Source: Acinetobacter sp. ANC 4862 (GTDB lineage Bacteria; Pseudomonadota; Gammaproteobacteria; Pseudomonadales; Moraxellaceae). Taken from it: 64,000 nucleotides of DNA. A program made the position numbers and the translations under genes. The DNA lies in the NCBI RefSeq assembly GCF_004336635.1, contig NZ_SJXH01000011.1:1-64000 (forward strand), in the 5' to 3' direction. Below the pieces are notes generated by a model. That model made no database searches and had not been told where the DNA came from. It saw only the letters and a list, made by a program, of their open reading frames with translations. Shown here piece after piece: positions 1 through 9,366 of the stretch; position 1 is the stretch's first letter; every line of letters starts with the position of its first letter.

Positions 1-105
1 AAATTCAGCACTCAATTCAGCAAGTGTTTTTTCTGCTTTAATCGCAGCAAGTGCTACCTTAGCTTTAAAATCATTTGAATGATTTCTTCTTGGTCTACGT
101 GCCAT
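1..105 (-). CDS. IS3-family transposase OrfA, N-terminal part (runs off the window)
   Basis: The minus strand from the ATG at 105 reads MARRPRRNHSNDFKAKVALA and continues as IKAEKTLAELSAEF to the window edge. This is the typical start of the small OrfA (helix-turn-helix) protein of IS3-family elements, which is normally fused to OrfB by programmed frameshifting. Only about 35 residues lie in the window, so intactness cannot be judged. It is transcribed away from pgm. A stretch of about 85 bases upstream fits the left end of such an element. Confidence 0.8.
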   Translation of the reverse strand, partial: MARRPRRNHSNDFKAKVALAAIKAEKTLAELSAEF

Positions 106-190
106 AAAATACTCCATATATTGATGTTTATAACATCATTTGGGGAGCAAAATATCACTTATAAGTGTTGTTCAAATTTCCTGATCCACC
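1..190 (-). mobile_element. IS3-family insertion sequence, one end only
   Basis: The OrfA start at 105 plus its upstream leader marks the orfA-proximal end of an IS3-family element. The end is probably near 188-194, where the minus strand reads TGGATCAGG inward; IS3-family ends begin with TG. The exact boundary is inferred, because the other end lies outside the window and no target duplication can be checked. The element occupies the place where lldP would be expected next to pgm. Confidence 0.55.
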
Positions 191-239
191 TCTGACCGCA
201 TTCTCAAACGCTTGTTGTTGTGTTTTAAAAATTCCCAAT

Positions 240-362
240 AGCTTGCTTCAAATTTCTGAAAAAAGTCATCAATGATGCAGAAGAAATATGTAAAATCGAA
301 CATGGTGGCTGAAGGCGTAGGTGGTGTGGTAACTCCCTAATGGTTTTCAGTCACCTTTTTTT
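240..362 (+). ncRNA. candidate small RNA with intrinsic terminator, upstream of pgm
   Basis: The spacer between the IS end and pgm contains no convincing gene. It ends in a strong hairpin and T-run on the plus strand, although no protein gene precedes it. The segment GGTGGTGTGGTAACTCCC at 321-337 lies in the hairpin loop. From memory this resembles the C4-like antisense RNA group reported in Acinetobacter, but I could not test it. A 20-codon frame (274-339) also lies here and could be chance. The 5' end is a guess. Confidence 0.35.
304..362 (+). terminator. rho-independent terminator
   Basis: GGTGGCTGAA (304-313) pairs with TTCAGTCACC (346-355) with one G-T wobble and is followed by seven T. 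The loop is long, about 32 bases. It ends transcription coming from the left before pgm. Confidence 0.6.
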
Positions 363-527
363 CAAGCTAATTTCTTATCCGCGATTCAGGTTATTACTAA
401 GCTCAAGTGATTCATAACCCCCTATAATTTTTTATTGGTTTTTTTGTTTTTTAATACTGTAAGTTTATCTCTATACTATTTAAAACCTTATAACTTCGCA
501 TTATTTTCAGGAATATCGAGAGATCAC

Positions 528-1898
528 ATGACAAAACTCACCTGTTTTAAAGCCTATGACATTCGCGGAAAACTTGGCACGGAGCTGAATGAAGATATTG
601 CTTATAAAATTGGTCGCGCCTATGGACAGATATATCAACCAAAAACTGTGGTAATCGGCTGTGACATCCGTCTCAGCAGTGAAGGTCTGAAACAGGCCTC
701 GATCAAAGGTTTAAATGATGCAGGTGTCAATGTACTCGACCTAGGCATGACCGGTACAGAAGAAGTCTATTTTGGTGCCTTCCATTTAGATGTACAAGGT
801 GGTATCGAAATTACTGCGAGTCATAATCCGATGGATTATAACGGTATGAAATTGGTTCGTGAGAACTCACGTCCAATTAGTGCAGATACCGGTCTAAAAG
901 AAATTCGTGCTTTGGCTGAAACAGGTGAATTCACAGAAGTTGCACTAAAAGGTACAACGCAAAGCTACAATATTCTGCCTGAATTTATTGAACACTTAAT
1001 GACTTACATTGATGTTTCAAAAATTCGTCCAATGAAATTGGTGGTGAATGCCGGCAATGGTGCAGCAGGTCATGTTGTTGATGCGATTGAAGATAAATTT
1101 AAATTACTGAATGTACCGATTGAATTTATCAAAATTCATCATGAAGCAGATGGAACATTCCCAAATGGTATTCCCAACCCGATTTTAATTGAAAATCGTG
1201 ATAGCACCCGTGATGCAGTCATTCAGCATCAAGCAGATATGGGGGTTGCCTGGGATGGTGACTTTGACCGTTGTTTCCTCTTCGATGAGAAAGGTCAATT
1301 CATTGAAGGTTATTACATTGTGGGTCTGCTTGCCCAAGCCTTCTTACTGAAACAACCAGGTGAAAAAATTGTTCATGACCCTCGCCTTGTTTGGAACACC
1401 TTAGATGTTGTCGAGCAATATCAAGGTGTTGCTGTGCAATCAAAATCAGGTCATGCATTCATTAAAGATGTGATGCGCGAACACAATGCGGCTTACGGTG
1501 GTGAGATGAGTGCACACCATTATTTTCGTGATTTTGCTTATTGCGATAGTGGCATGATTCCGTGGTTATTGGCGGTTGTGGTTTTATCTGAAACCAAACA
1601 ATCATTATCAAGCCTAGTCGAAGAGATGATTGCGAAATTCCCATGTTCGGGTGAAATCAACTTTAAAGTTGCTGATACTCAAACGACGATTCAAAAGATT
1701 TTTGATCACTATGCCGATCAAAAACCAGTGATTGATTACACAGATGGTGTGAGTTTAGATTTTGGCGTATGGCGTTTGAACGTACGTACATCCAATACTG
1801 AACCCCTATTGCGTTTAAATATTGAAAGTCGCCGTGATCAAAATCCGAAAAGCATCCAGGCATATGTGGATGAAGTGACACAATTGATCGAAGGCTAA
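528..1898 (+). CDS. pgm: phosphoglucomutase / phosphomannomutase
   Basis: A 456-residue alpha-D-phosphohexomutase that interconverts hexose 6-phosphate and 1-phosphate and so feeds Glc-1-P to GalU. Visible motifs are the N-terminal KAYDIRGK, the phosphoserine loop TASHNP (Ser98), the metal loop DGDFDR, the sugar loop [10 protein letters not shown] and the phosphate-binding [12 protein letters not shown] near the C-terminus. The open frame extends upstream to 435, but homologues begin at [14 protein letters not shown], so the ATG at 528 is chosen. A TATAAT box at 423-428 could be its -10. It converges on gne1 with a shared terminator between, as at the end of Acinetobacter K loci. Whether it prefers glucose or mannose cannot be read from the sequence. 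Confidence 0.93.
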   Translation: MTKLTCFKAYDIRGKLGTELNEDIAYKIGRAYGQIYQPKTVVIGCDIRLSSEGLKQASIKGLNDAGVNVLDLGMTGTEEVYFGAFHLDVQGGIEITASHNPMDYNGMKLVRENSRPISADTGLKEIRALAETGEFTEVALKGTTQSYNILPEFIEHLMTYIDVSKIRPMKLVVNAGNGAAGHVVDAIEDKFKLLNVPIEFIKIHHEADGTFPNGIPNPILIENRDSTRDAVIQHQADMGVAWDGDFDRCFLFDEKGQFIEGYYIVGLLAQAFLLKQPGEKIVHDPRLVWNTLDVVEQYQGVAVQSKSGHAFIKDVMREHNAAYGGEMSAHHYFRDFAYCDSGMIPWLLAVVVLSETKQSLSSLVEEMIAKFPCSGEINFKVADTQTTIQKIFDHYADQKPVIDYTDGVSLDFGVWRLNVRTSNTEPLLRLNIESRRDQNPKSIQAYVDEVTQLIEG

Positions 1899-1913
1899 AA
1901 CCTTCAATCAATC

Positions 1914-1945
1914 AAAAAAGGAGCTTTTATCAAGCTCCTTTTTTT
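1914..1945. terminator. bidirectional terminator between pgm and gne1
   Basis: AAAAAAGGAGCTT pairs with AAGCTCCTTTTTTT around a 5-base loop. It has an A-run on one side and a T-run on the other, so it serves the two convergent genes. Confidence 0.85.
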
Positions 1946-1968
1946 CATCCTATGAATGCACACATATT

Positions 1969-2988
1969 CTAATCACGATAGCCATTCGGATTTTTCTTTT
2001 GCCAGTTCCAACTATCCGCCAACATATCTTCTAAAGCATATTTTGGTTTCCAACCAAGCTCAACCACTGCACGTGCATTATCTGCAAAAGATGTTGCCAC
2101 ATCCCCTTCACGTCGTGGTGAAAATTCAAATGCAACAGGTACACCATTCACTTTTTCAAAAGTATTTTTAACTTGAAGCACGGATGAACCATTGCCTGTA
2201 CCAATATTCCAGGCACGACAACCTTGAGCATTTAAACGATTATTCAGGGCACATAAATGTGCATTGGCTAAATCGACCACATGGATATAATCTCGTACCC
2301 CTGTACCATCGACAGTGTAATAATCATGACCAAAAATAGAAAGTTTCTCACGACGCCCTACTGCCACCTGAGTCACATAAGGCATTAAATTATTGGGAAT
2401 TCCTTGTGGATCTTCGCCAATGCGTCCACTTTTATGTGCACCGACCGGATTAAAATAGCGAAGTAGCGCAATCGACCAACGTTCATCTGCAGCGGAAAGT
2501 TTTTGCAACAGTTGCTCAACAATCAGTTTGGTATAGCCATAATTATTACTTGGCATACCTGTCGGCATATCTTCATTTAGCGGAGATGTATTTGCTTCAT
2601 CATAAACCGTTGCAGATGAGCTAAAAACCAAATTAAAAATTTCTGCGCGTTCCATTGCTCTGACCAGGCTAATGGAACCTGCAATATTATTATCAAAATA
2701 GGTGAGTGGAATTTGTTGACTTTCGCCCACCGCTTTCAAACCGGCAAAATGAATCACCGCATCAATCGGATATTGCTGAAAAACCTGATCCAGAACTTGT
2801 GCATCACGAATATCGCCTTCAACAAAGGTCAAGGTTTTACCGCTCAACTGTTGCACACGGTTAAGAGATTCTTCTGAACTATTGCAAAGATTATCCAGAA
2901 CCACAACTTCATGTCCTGAATTTAAAAGTTCCACACAGGTATGTGAGCCAATGTAACCTGCCCCACCTGTTACTAAAATTTTAGCCAT
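1969..2988 (-). CDS. gne1: UDP-glucose / UDP-GlcNAc 4-epimerase
   Basis: A 339-residue extended short-chain dehydrogenase of the GalE type. The N-terminal NAD-binding motif is [12 protein letters not shown], the catalytic pair is YGYTK near residue 155 with SSSATVY upstream, and the length fits GalE (about 338). It equilibrates UDP-Glc with UDP-Gal, and in Acinetobacter K loci probably also the N-acetyl forms. Its start overlaps the end of gpi by 8 bases, indicating translational coupling. It is the last gene of the leftward capsule operon. Substrate breadth is inferred from locus position only. Confidence 0.9.
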   Translation of the reverse strand: MAKILVTGGAGYIGSHTCVELLNSGHEVVVLDNLCNSSEESLNRVQQLSGKTLTFVEGDIRDAQVLDQVFQQYPIDAVIHFAGLKAVGESQQIPLTYFDNNIAGSISLVRAMERAEIFNLVFSSSATVYDEANTSPLNEDMPTGMPSNNYGYTKLIVEQLLQKLSAADERWSIALLRYFNPVGAHKSGRIGEDPQGIPNNLMPYVTQVAVGRREKLSIFGHDYYTVDGTGVRDYIHVVDLANAHLCALNNRLNAQGCRAWNIGTGNGSSVLQVKNTFEKVNGVPVAFEFSPRREGDVATSFADNARAVVELGWKPKYALEDMLADSWNWQKKNPNGYRD

Positions 2989-4654
2989 GTGTTTTTCCTA
3001 ATAATATCTGGATTAACCCTTGAGTAGAGGCATCTAAACTCGAAATATCTTCTACCTCTCCATTTAAAATCGGTAACAGCTGATTGGCAATTTCTTTGCC
3101 TTTTTCAACGCCCCATTGATCGAATGGATTGATATTCCAAAGTACAGACTGCACAAATACCTTATGCTCATACATGGCAATCAGCATACCTAAACTATAG
3201 GGATTTAATTCTTGCAATAAAATGGTCGTGCTCGGTTGATTACCCGAATACTGCTTATATCGCGCTAAATTTTCTAATTCATCTTGATCAAGTGCCTGAT
3301 TACCAAATGCCAATAAACGCGACTGCGCCAGACAATTGGACAAAGCTAAATGGTGCTGCTCGACCAAGGCCTCAGCATTTTCTGCATAGGTAAACTGGTT
3401 GGTATTATAGCGTTGCACAGGTGCAATAAAATCACAGCTCACTGCTTGGGTACCTTGATGTAACAATTGATAAAAGGCATGCTGGGCATTCGGCCCGACT
3501 TCACCCCAGACAATCGGACAGGTATCCAAAGTCACTTTTTCACCATTGCGCTGAATCGACTTACCATTCGATTCCATTTCTAGCTGCTGCAAGTAGGAAG
3601 CAAAGTATTTAAGGCGGCCATCATAAGGCAGTACTGCATGTGTCTGAATATCAAGGAAGTTGTTGTTCCAAACGCCAAGTAAGCCCATCAGTACCGGAAT
3701 ATTTTGGCTTAAAGGCGCTGTTTGGAAATGCTGATCGATGGCGTGTGCACCGGCAAGCAACTGCTTGAAGCCTTCCACCCCGATTGTTAAAGCAATCGGC
3801 AAGCCAATACATGACCAGAGTGAATAACGCCCCCCGACCCAATCCCAAAGCAGAAACTGGTTTTCCTCGGCAATCCCCCATTCCGTCATTTTTTCAGGCT
3901 TGGTCGACACGCCAACAAAATGATGTTTCAACATCTGGCTATGTTGGCCAAAGGCTTTTTCTAACCACAAGCGTGCCGTTTGTGCATTGGATAAGGTGTC
4001 AATGGTTCCAAAAGATTTCGATGAAATAATGAACAGGGTGGTTTCTGGACGCAGCTTATGCAACAGCTCAGATAACTGACTGCCATCGATCGTAGAAACA
4101 AAATGTACATTCAGCGATTTTGATGTCGCTTGTTTAAAATCAGATAAAGCTTGGGATACCATCAGTGGCCCGAGGTCTGATCCACCGACCCCGATATTGA
4201 CGACATCCTGAATCACTTCACCGGTTGCGCCGCGACATTGGCCTGCGTGAATTTTTTCTACCAGGGCAAACATGCGTTGTAATTGAGCATGCACCTGATT
4301 TGAAAGTTGCGTATGTAATGGATCATTTTCAGGAAGACGCAAAGCCCAATGCATTGCTGCACGCTGCTCGGTATAATTGATCTGCTCTTCAGAAAAAAGC
4401 CGTTTAATCCAGTTTTCCAGATTTTGTGTTTCAGCAAAATGAATTAATGCATTCAAGACATTCTGGTCAATACGATGCTTACTGAAATCTAAAACAATCT
4501 GTTCCAATATGACCGAGAACCTTTCAAAGCGCTGATCATCTTGCGCGAACAGCTCATTTAAATGCAGATGCTCAAATTGTTCTTTTAAATTGCTGAGCTT
4601 AGTTAAAATAGCTTCATAATCATTGACGATAAAAGGCTGAATAGGCTGTGTCAT
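2981..4654 (-). CDS. gpi: glucose-6-phosphate isomerase
   Basis: A 557-residue phosphoglucose isomerase interconverting Glc-6-P and Fru-6-P in the cytoplasm, supplying precursor for UDP-Glc and UDP-GlcNAc. Family signatures are visible: [18 protein letters not shown], the [10 protein letters not shown] phosphate loop, [10 protein letters not shown] and [12 protein letters not shown]. Length matches the bacterial enzyme. It overlaps ugd by one base and gne1 by eight, so it belongs to the capsule operon. Acinetobacter K loci regularly carry gpi here. Confidence 0.95.
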   Translation of the reverse strand: MTQPIQPFIVNDYEAILTKLSNLKEQFEHLHLNELFAQDDQRFERFSVILEQIVLDFSKHRIDQNVLNALIHFAETQNLENWIKRLFSEEQINYTEQRAAMHWALRLPENDPLHTQLSNQVHAQLQRMFALVEKIHAGQCRGATGEVIQDVVNIGVGGSDLGPLMVSQALSDFKQATSKSLNVHFVSTIDGSQLSELLHKLRPETTLFIISSKSFGTIDTLSNAQTARLWLEKAFGQHSQMLKHHFVGVSTKPEKMTEWGIAEENQFLLWDWVGGRYSLWSCIGLPIALTIGVEGFKQLLAGAHAIDQHFQTAPLSQNIPVLMGLLGVWNNNFLDIQTHAVLPYDGRLKYFASYLQQLEMESNGKSIQRNGEKVTLDTCPIVWGEVGPNAQHAFYQLLHQGTQAVSCDFIAPVQRYNTNQFTYAENAEALVEQHHLALSNCLAQSRLLAFGNQALDQDELENLARYKQYSGNQPSTTILLQELNPYSLGMLIAMYEHKVFVQSVLWNINPFDQWGVEKGKEIANQLLPILNGEVEDISSLDASTQGLIQILLGKTHG

Positions 4655-5910
4655 TAGCGTCCAACTCCCATATAAGCAAGACCTTGTGCTTTAACATAAT
4701 CTGGATCAAAAATATTACGGCCATCTAAAATTAAGGGATGCTGCATGGTCTGAAGCAGTTTCTTGTAATCTGGGCTCCAGTATTGCTTCCAAGCGGTGAG
4801 TAAACACAAGGCATGGCTGTCTTTCACAGCTTCATATTGATCAGTACAATAAATCAGATCTTCACGATGACCATATATTTTTTCAATTTCAGCAAGGGCT
4901 TGAGGGTCATGTAATTTAACCTTGACCCCTTGTGCCCATAAGGCATTCAGCATGACATGAATAGGCGATTGTTGAATACGAGAGGTGTTTTCCTTAAAGG
5001 CAGCACCCCAAATGGCAACAGTTTTCCCGTTCAAGTCACCATGAAAATAGTTCCATAATTTCCTAAATAAAAGTTCTTTTTGCTGTTGGTTAATTTCCCA
5101 AACCTGAGCCAGTAACTGGCTTTTAACCCCAGTACCAGAAACCGTATTGGCCAAAGTCATAATATCGTGTGAGAAGTTTTCCCCACCAAAGCCGGCACTC
5201 GGATACAAATAAGAAGCGCCAATACGGCTATCTGCAGCCATACCCTGACGGACATGTTCAATATCAATGCCCAGTTTTTCTGCAACTACAGCCAAGTCGT
5301 TAATATAGCTAATGCGTGTTGCCAACATGCCTGAAATACTGAGCTTGGTAAATTCAGCATCTAAAACAGGCATAAACAGATACTGTTGCTGACGGGGAAA
5401 TAAAGGACGTAACAATTCCCGGACTTTGTTTTGAACTTCAGATCGCGTACAGCCGACAATCAGCTGTTCAGCTTGCGTCATACTGGGTAGCGCATTGCCT
5501 TCCTGAATCATATCAGGTAAATAGACCCACTCATCTTGAGCAAGAATATGCTGGAATTTTTCAGTACTGTGCAGCCCCAAAGTTGAAGCATTAATCATTA
5601 ACTTGGGATGAATAATGGGACGTTGTTTTAGCTCTTTTAGAAGCTCGATGCCTTGGGCTTCTTCAGCAGGACTTAAACTAAAAAAATAAACATCGGTATC
5701 TAAAGGGATTTCATTGAAGTTGCAATATTGAAGAAATCCATTTTTTGCTTGTTTTTCCAATAAATGCTTAACCGCTTCATCTTGTGCGTAGGCCTGTTCT
5801 GACGATGTTTTTTTTAATACATCACACCAATATACCTGATGTCCACACTCTGCCAATAAAGCTGCCATTACTCCGGCATAAAGGGTTTGTCCAAATACCG
5901 CAACTTTCAT
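4654..5910 (-). CDS. ugd: UDP-glucose 6-dehydrogenase-like protein, divergent active site
   Basis: A 418-residue member of the UDP-glucose/GDP-mannose dehydrogenase family, expected to oxidise UDP-Glc to UDP-GlcA with NAD. Several family blocks align: [10 protein letters not shown] (131-140), [20 protein letters not shown] (186-205), [17 protein letters not shown] (227-243) and [16 protein letters not shown] in the C-terminal domain. Two key sites differ. The nucleotide loop reads GQTLYAG instead of GxGYVG. The catalytic loop reads [10 protein letters not shown] (240-249), placing Asn245 where the family has its nucleophilic Cys. From memory, other Acinetobacter K-locus Ugd proteins share this form. 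It lies between galU and gpi, with a one-base overlap to gpi. Confidence 0.85.
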   Translation of the reverse strand: MKVAVFGQTLYAGVMAALLAECGHQVYWCDVLKKTSSEQAYAQDEAVKHLLEKQAKNGFLQYCNFNEIPLDTDVYFFSLSPAEEAQGIELLKELKQRPIIHPKLMINASTLGLHSTEKFQHILAQDEWVYLPDMIQEGNALPSMTQAEQLIVGCTRSEVQNKVRELLRPLFPRQQQYLFMPVLDAEFTKLSISGMLATRISYINDLAVVAEKLGIDIEHVRQGMAADSRIGASYLYPSAGFGGENFSHDIMTLANTVSGTGVKSQLLAQVWEINQQQKELLFRKLWNYFHGDLNGKTVAIWGAAFKENTSRIQQSPIHVMLNALWAQGVKVKLHDPQALAEIEKIYGHREDLIYCTDQYEAVKDSHALCLLTAWKQYWSPDYKKLLQTMQHPLILDGRNIFDPDYVKAQGLAYMGVGR

Positions 5911-5932
5911 AAAAACTCCTATTCTTATAATT

Positions 5933-6808
5933 TTATAGTTCTAACTCTTTAATTAAGGCTTTAAATTCTTCACCCAATTTTGGATGAGCTACACCATAAT
6001 GCAATACTGCTTTTAAATAACCGAGTTTGCTACCACAATCAAAAGTTTGACCTTTCATACGATAAGCTTCAATACAGTCTGTTTGATGTAACATTGCGAT
6101 CGCATCAGTCAATTGAATTTCATTACCTGCACCTTTGGGTGTCTGCTCTAATAATTGCATAATTTTAGCAGGCAAAACGTAGCGACCAACCACTGAAAGA
6201 TTAGAGGGTGCTGTTCCCACTGCTGGCTTCTCTACAATACCTTGCATGATAATGCTTTCAGCCACTGCTGGACTCTCAGCGACATCAACAATTCCGTATT
6301 GATCGACCAGATGTTCAGGTACTGCTTCAACCATAATTTGTGAAGCTCCGGTCGCTTCAAAACGTGCGATCATTTTCGCCAGGTCATTTTCAGCCTGATC
6401 ATCCTTAACCAGCACATCTGGAAGTAATACAGCAAAATCTTCGTCTCCCACCACGGCTTTTGCACACAATACCGCATGACCTAAACCAAGTGGCTGTGGC
6501 TGACGAACACTCACAACACTGACATGCGGAGGTAAGATTTCAGTAATTTCTTTGAGCAAATCAAATTTCTTTTTATTTTCTAATGTAGTTTCGAGTTCAA
6601 AATTACGGTCGAAATAATTTTCAATGGAAGCTTTTGAAGAATGAGTCACCAGAATAATTTGTTCAATTCCTGCCGCAACTGCCTCGCGTACTACATATTC
6701 AATGGCTGGACGGTCAACAACTGTAACCATTTCTTTGGGAATCGACTTACTTGCAGGTAAGAACCGGGTACCTAAACCTGCCACCGGGAGAATCGCTTTT
6801 CTAATCAT
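5933..6808 (-). CDS. galU: UTP-glucose-1-phosphate uridylyltransferase
   Basis: A 291-residue nucleotidyltransferase that makes UDP-Glc from UTP and Glc-1-P. The signature start KAILPVAGLGTRFLPASKSIPKEM, with its nucleotide loop, is intact. VEKPAVG and NEIQLTDAIAML follow in the expected order. It supplies Ugd and Gne1 next door. It marks the right edge of the conserved housekeeping module; the variable sugar genes begin immediately upstream on the same strand with a 20-base gap. Confidence 0.95.
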   Translation of the reverse strand: MIRKAILPVAGLGTRFLPASKSIPKEMVTVVDRPAIEYVVREAVAAGIEQIILVTHSSKASIENYFDRNFELETTLENKKKFDLLKEITEILPPHVSVVSVRQPQPLGLGHAVLCAKAVVGDEDFAVLLPDVLVKDDQAENDLAKMIARFEATGASQIMVEAVPEHLVDQYGIVDVAESPAVAESIIMQGIVEKPAVGTAPSNLSVVGRYVLPAKIMQLLEQTPKGAGNEIQLTDAIAMLHQTDCIEAYRMKGQTFDCGSKLGYLKAVLHYGVAHPKLGEEFKALIKELEL

Positions 6809-6828
6809 GGATATATTACCAATAACCT

Positions 6829-7446
6829 TTAATCTTTTTGCTGTTGTGTTGCCTGCGGATTATTACCGTGAAAAAGAGATGGTCCTACATGACCAGGTGC
6901 ACTTATGCCTTCGCGCTTGAGCATGACTTTAACTGTCTTAAACATAATTTTAAAATCGACCCAAGCATTATGGTTGTCTACATACCATACATCACACTTA
7001 AAGCGCTCTTCATAGTCTAACTCATTTCTGCCACTGACTTGCGCAAGTCCCGTCATACCTGGGCGCACTTCTAAACGACGTGCTTGTTCAGGTGAATAAA
7101 GTTCAACAAATTCTTTAAGCATTGGACGTGGGCCAACAATACTCATATCACCCTTGAGTACATTAATTAACTGAGGCATTTCATCTAAGCTAGTAGAACG
7201 TAGCTTCTGTCCAAAGGGAGTGATACGCATTTCATCAGGTAAGGAATTACCCTGCTTATCAAAAGCATCTTTCATAGAGCGAAACTTGATCATTTTAAAA
7301 AGTTCGCCATTTTTTCCAGGTCGTTCTTGATAAAAAAAGATAGGAAAACCTAAATTTTTACGAACCTTATAGGCAACCCATATAAATAAAGGAGATAAGA
7401 TAATTAAAGCAATACTTGCTATTAATATATCGACTAAGCGCTTCAT
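6829..7446 (-). CDS. itrA: initiating sugar-phosphate transferase (ItrA/PglC-like), left O-unit set
   Basis: A 205-residue monotopic phosphoglycosyl transferase that would load the first sugar-1-phosphate onto undecaprenyl phosphate. Residues 1-25 form one hydrophobic re-entrant segment. Family motifs are QERPG, FKMIKFRSMKDAFD, SLDEMPQLINVLKGDMSIVGPRP and RPGMTGLAQVSGRN. It is the short form (about 200 residues) that uses N-acetylated sugars. The window holds a second such enzyme at 22116-22724 with a different C-terminus, which is unusual for one capsule locus. Which sugar this copy transfers cannot be told from the sequence. Confidence 0.88.
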   Translation of the reverse strand: MKRLVDILIASIALIILSPLFIWVAYKVRKNLGFPIFFYQERPGKNGELFKMIKFRSMKDAFDKQGNSLPDEMRITPFGQKLRSTSLDEMPQLINVLKGDMSIVGPRPMLKEFVELYSPEQARRLEVRPGMTGLAQVSGRNELDYEERFKCDVWYVDNHNAWVDFKIMFKTVKVMLKREGISAPGHVGPSLFHGNNPQATQQQKD

Positions 7447-7458
7447 ACGGTTATTCCA

Positions 7459-8304
7459 TTACTTTTGAACTTTTTTTCTTAAAAAAGTATTATATATTTT
7501 CCCTAGTAATGAACTAGGCATCAGTCTAAATAATGATCTGAAAAGAAACAGCATATTAGCATGAATCGAATTCTGTAATTTAAGCTGTTTTTTCAAATTT
7601 AGTAACTGTTTCTCACTTCTAATATATTCGAATCCTTTGCGACGAGCATGCATACCATTATCAATGCGAGCATACACAAGGACATCTGCTAAATTCTGTA
7701 TCTTATAGCCTTTGGCGATTACCCTTAAGAATAAGTTGTAATCTTCCATCCATAGATGATGTTGATAACCTCCTACCTCAAGAATCTTAGACTTTCGGTA
7801 GGATATAGTCATGTTATTAAAAGGACTTTGCTTTTTTGCATAATGTCTCAAAGCTTGATTATCCAATGGAACAACCCGCATACCCGAAGGCGATGATATA
7901 TCATCCACAAATTCGGTAATTTGACCACCTAAAATCACCAAATCACCATCTGCTTCAAAGCATTGCATTTGCTTTTCAAAGCGATCGGAAACAGAAATAT
8001 CATCTGTATCTACAATACAAATAATTTCATGACTACATTGTTGTAAACCAATATTTTTTGCTTTTCCTGTACCCACATTCTCAGCTAATTTAGTAATTTT
8101 TAAAGCTGTACCTATTTTTTCTTGCCATTGAGCAATAACTTGATCTAACTCAGGAGTTAAAGATCCATCTTCAACCATAATAATTTCAGATGGTTTAAGT
8201 GTTTGGAAATCCCATATACTTTTCATACAGGCATCAAAGTATTCAGGCTTTTCTTTATAGTAGATGGATATTAATATGGAAAACATATCATTTTTAAACT
8301 TCAT
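7459..8304 (-). CDS. GT2 glycosyltransferase (AmsE-like)
   Basis: A 281-residue GT-A fold transferase. It opens with FSILISIYYKEKPEYFDACM, has the nucleotide-sugar block PSEIIMVEDGS, the metal-binding DTDDIS motif near residue 100 and the acceptor-side WMEDYNLFLR. The RIDNGMHARRKGF segment is typical of AmsE-type capsule transferases. It overlaps the upstream GT4 gene by 11 bases. It should add one sugar to the lipid-linked unit on the cytoplasmic face; donor and linkage are unknown. Confidence 0.85.
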   Translation of the reverse strand: MKFKNDMFSILISIYYKEKPEYFDACMKSIWDFQTLKPSEIIMVEDGSLTPELDQVIAQWQEKIGTALKITKLAENVGTGKAKNIGLQQCSHEIICIVDTDDISVSDRFEKQMQCFEADGDLVILGGQITEFVDDISSPSGMRVVPLDNQALRHYAKKQSPFNNMTISYRKSKILEVGGYQHHLWMEDYNLFLRVIAKGYKIQNLADVLVYARIDNGMHARRKGFEYIRSEKQLLNLKKQLKLQNSIHANMLFLFRSLFRLMPSSLLGKIYNTFLRKKVQK

Positions 8305-9358
8305 TTAGTAACTTCATCCAATTCAATGTAACATTATCATTACTAAACTCAGAAATCGAATCTCTAAAGTCAGTATTAATTAATTTCTCACATGATGCTA
8401 TTTTTTTTTCAAAATCATCATATTCACCATTAATTAAAAAACCATTAATAGCATCTTTAATAATATTTGCAGGGCCGTATGGACAATCAATTGCAAGACA
8501 CGGAATATTTTTAGATATTGCTTCTAACAAAACCATAGGCATGCCTTCAACTTTAGAAGTCATTACCAATGCAAAAGCATCTTTATATATTATATTAGGA
8601 TTAGTTTCATCCGTTATAATATCAATTAAATGACTAAAGCCAGACGAATTCACATGAGAAATCAGCTTTTCTTCTAATTCACCATGTCCATACATCTTCA
8701 ACCTAAAACGCTCCCTGGCAAACTTAGAATTAACAAATAAATCAACCACTTTGAGCGGCTGTTTCACGTCATGAAACCTACCAACAAATATTATATTTTT
8801 CCTTGCGTTATTAACATGAATCAAATCAAGATTAACGCCATTAGGTATATAAACAGACCTAATATTGTTTTGAATATAGAAATCCCTATCTTGTGGCGTT
8901 AATGCGACCATTATATTTATTTTTTTTAAAATTAAATTCCTTATTTTTTGTACATATCCACCTTTTGAGTAAAGTGTAGAAATATGATCACAACCAATAA
9001 CTTTTAAATTATATTTAAATTTAAACAAACCTAAAAGCAGTGTTAAAGGTGGTGATGATGTAACCCAAATTGCTTCTGAATTATTAACCACAGATTCTTT
9101 TAATGCGTTAAAAGCATCAAAGAACCATTTTACCTTCATATTACCCTTATAAAATGTTGTTTTATACTTAGGCATATCTAAGGAAGAAAATTTAACACTA
9201 TCATTAAGATCGAATGCAAAACTATTAACTACACCTAAACTGATAACATTAATATCATCAATATGACTAACCAGACTCTCAGTCAGTTCTGAAACAACTT
9301 TAAGAACTCCACCCCTTTCTATGGTATCGAAAGAATGGACTAAAAAAATCACTTTCAT
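8294..9358 (-). CDS. GT4 glycosyltransferase
   Basis: A GT-B fold transferase of about 354 residues. It has the N-terminal FLVHSFDTIERGGVLKVV glycine loop, NIIFVGRFHDVKQPLKVVDLF at the start of the C-terminal domain and the donor-site block VMTSKVEGMPMVLLEAISKN with its EGMPMVLLE motif. The reading frame is open from a TTG at 9370, but the ATG at 9358 follows a GAGAGG ribosome site just after the wzy stop and is preferred. The gene is AT-rich like its neighbours. Its sugar is unknown. Confidence 0.85.
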   Translation of the reverse strand: MKVIFLVHSFDTIERGGVLKVVSELTESLVSHIDDINVISLGVVNSFAFDLNDSVKFSSLDMPKYKTTFYKGNMKVKWFFDAFNALKESVVNNSEAIWVTSSPPLTLLLGLFKFKYNLKVIGCDHISTLYSKGGYVQKIRNLILKKINIMVALTPQDRDFYIQNNIRSVYIPNGVNLDLIHVNNARKNIIFVGRFHDVKQPLKVVDLFVNSKFARERFRLKMYGHGELEEKLISHVNSSGFSHLIDIITDETNPNIIYKDAFALVMTSKVEGMPMVLLEAISKNIPCLAIDCPYGPANIIKDAINGFLINGEYDDFEKKIASCEKLINTDFRDSISEFSNDNVTLNWMKLLNEV

Positions 9359-9366
9359 AAAACCTC

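Noticed and set aside
274..339. 20-codon reading frame upstream of pgm as a small protein gene
   Set aside because: No ribosome site was found, and its end lies inside the terminator hairpin; a small RNA explains the structure better.
6829..7446. WecA/WbaP-type initiating enzyme
   Set aside because: The protein is the short monotopic form with one N-terminal hydrophobic segment; WecA is polytopic and WbaP is over 450 residues.
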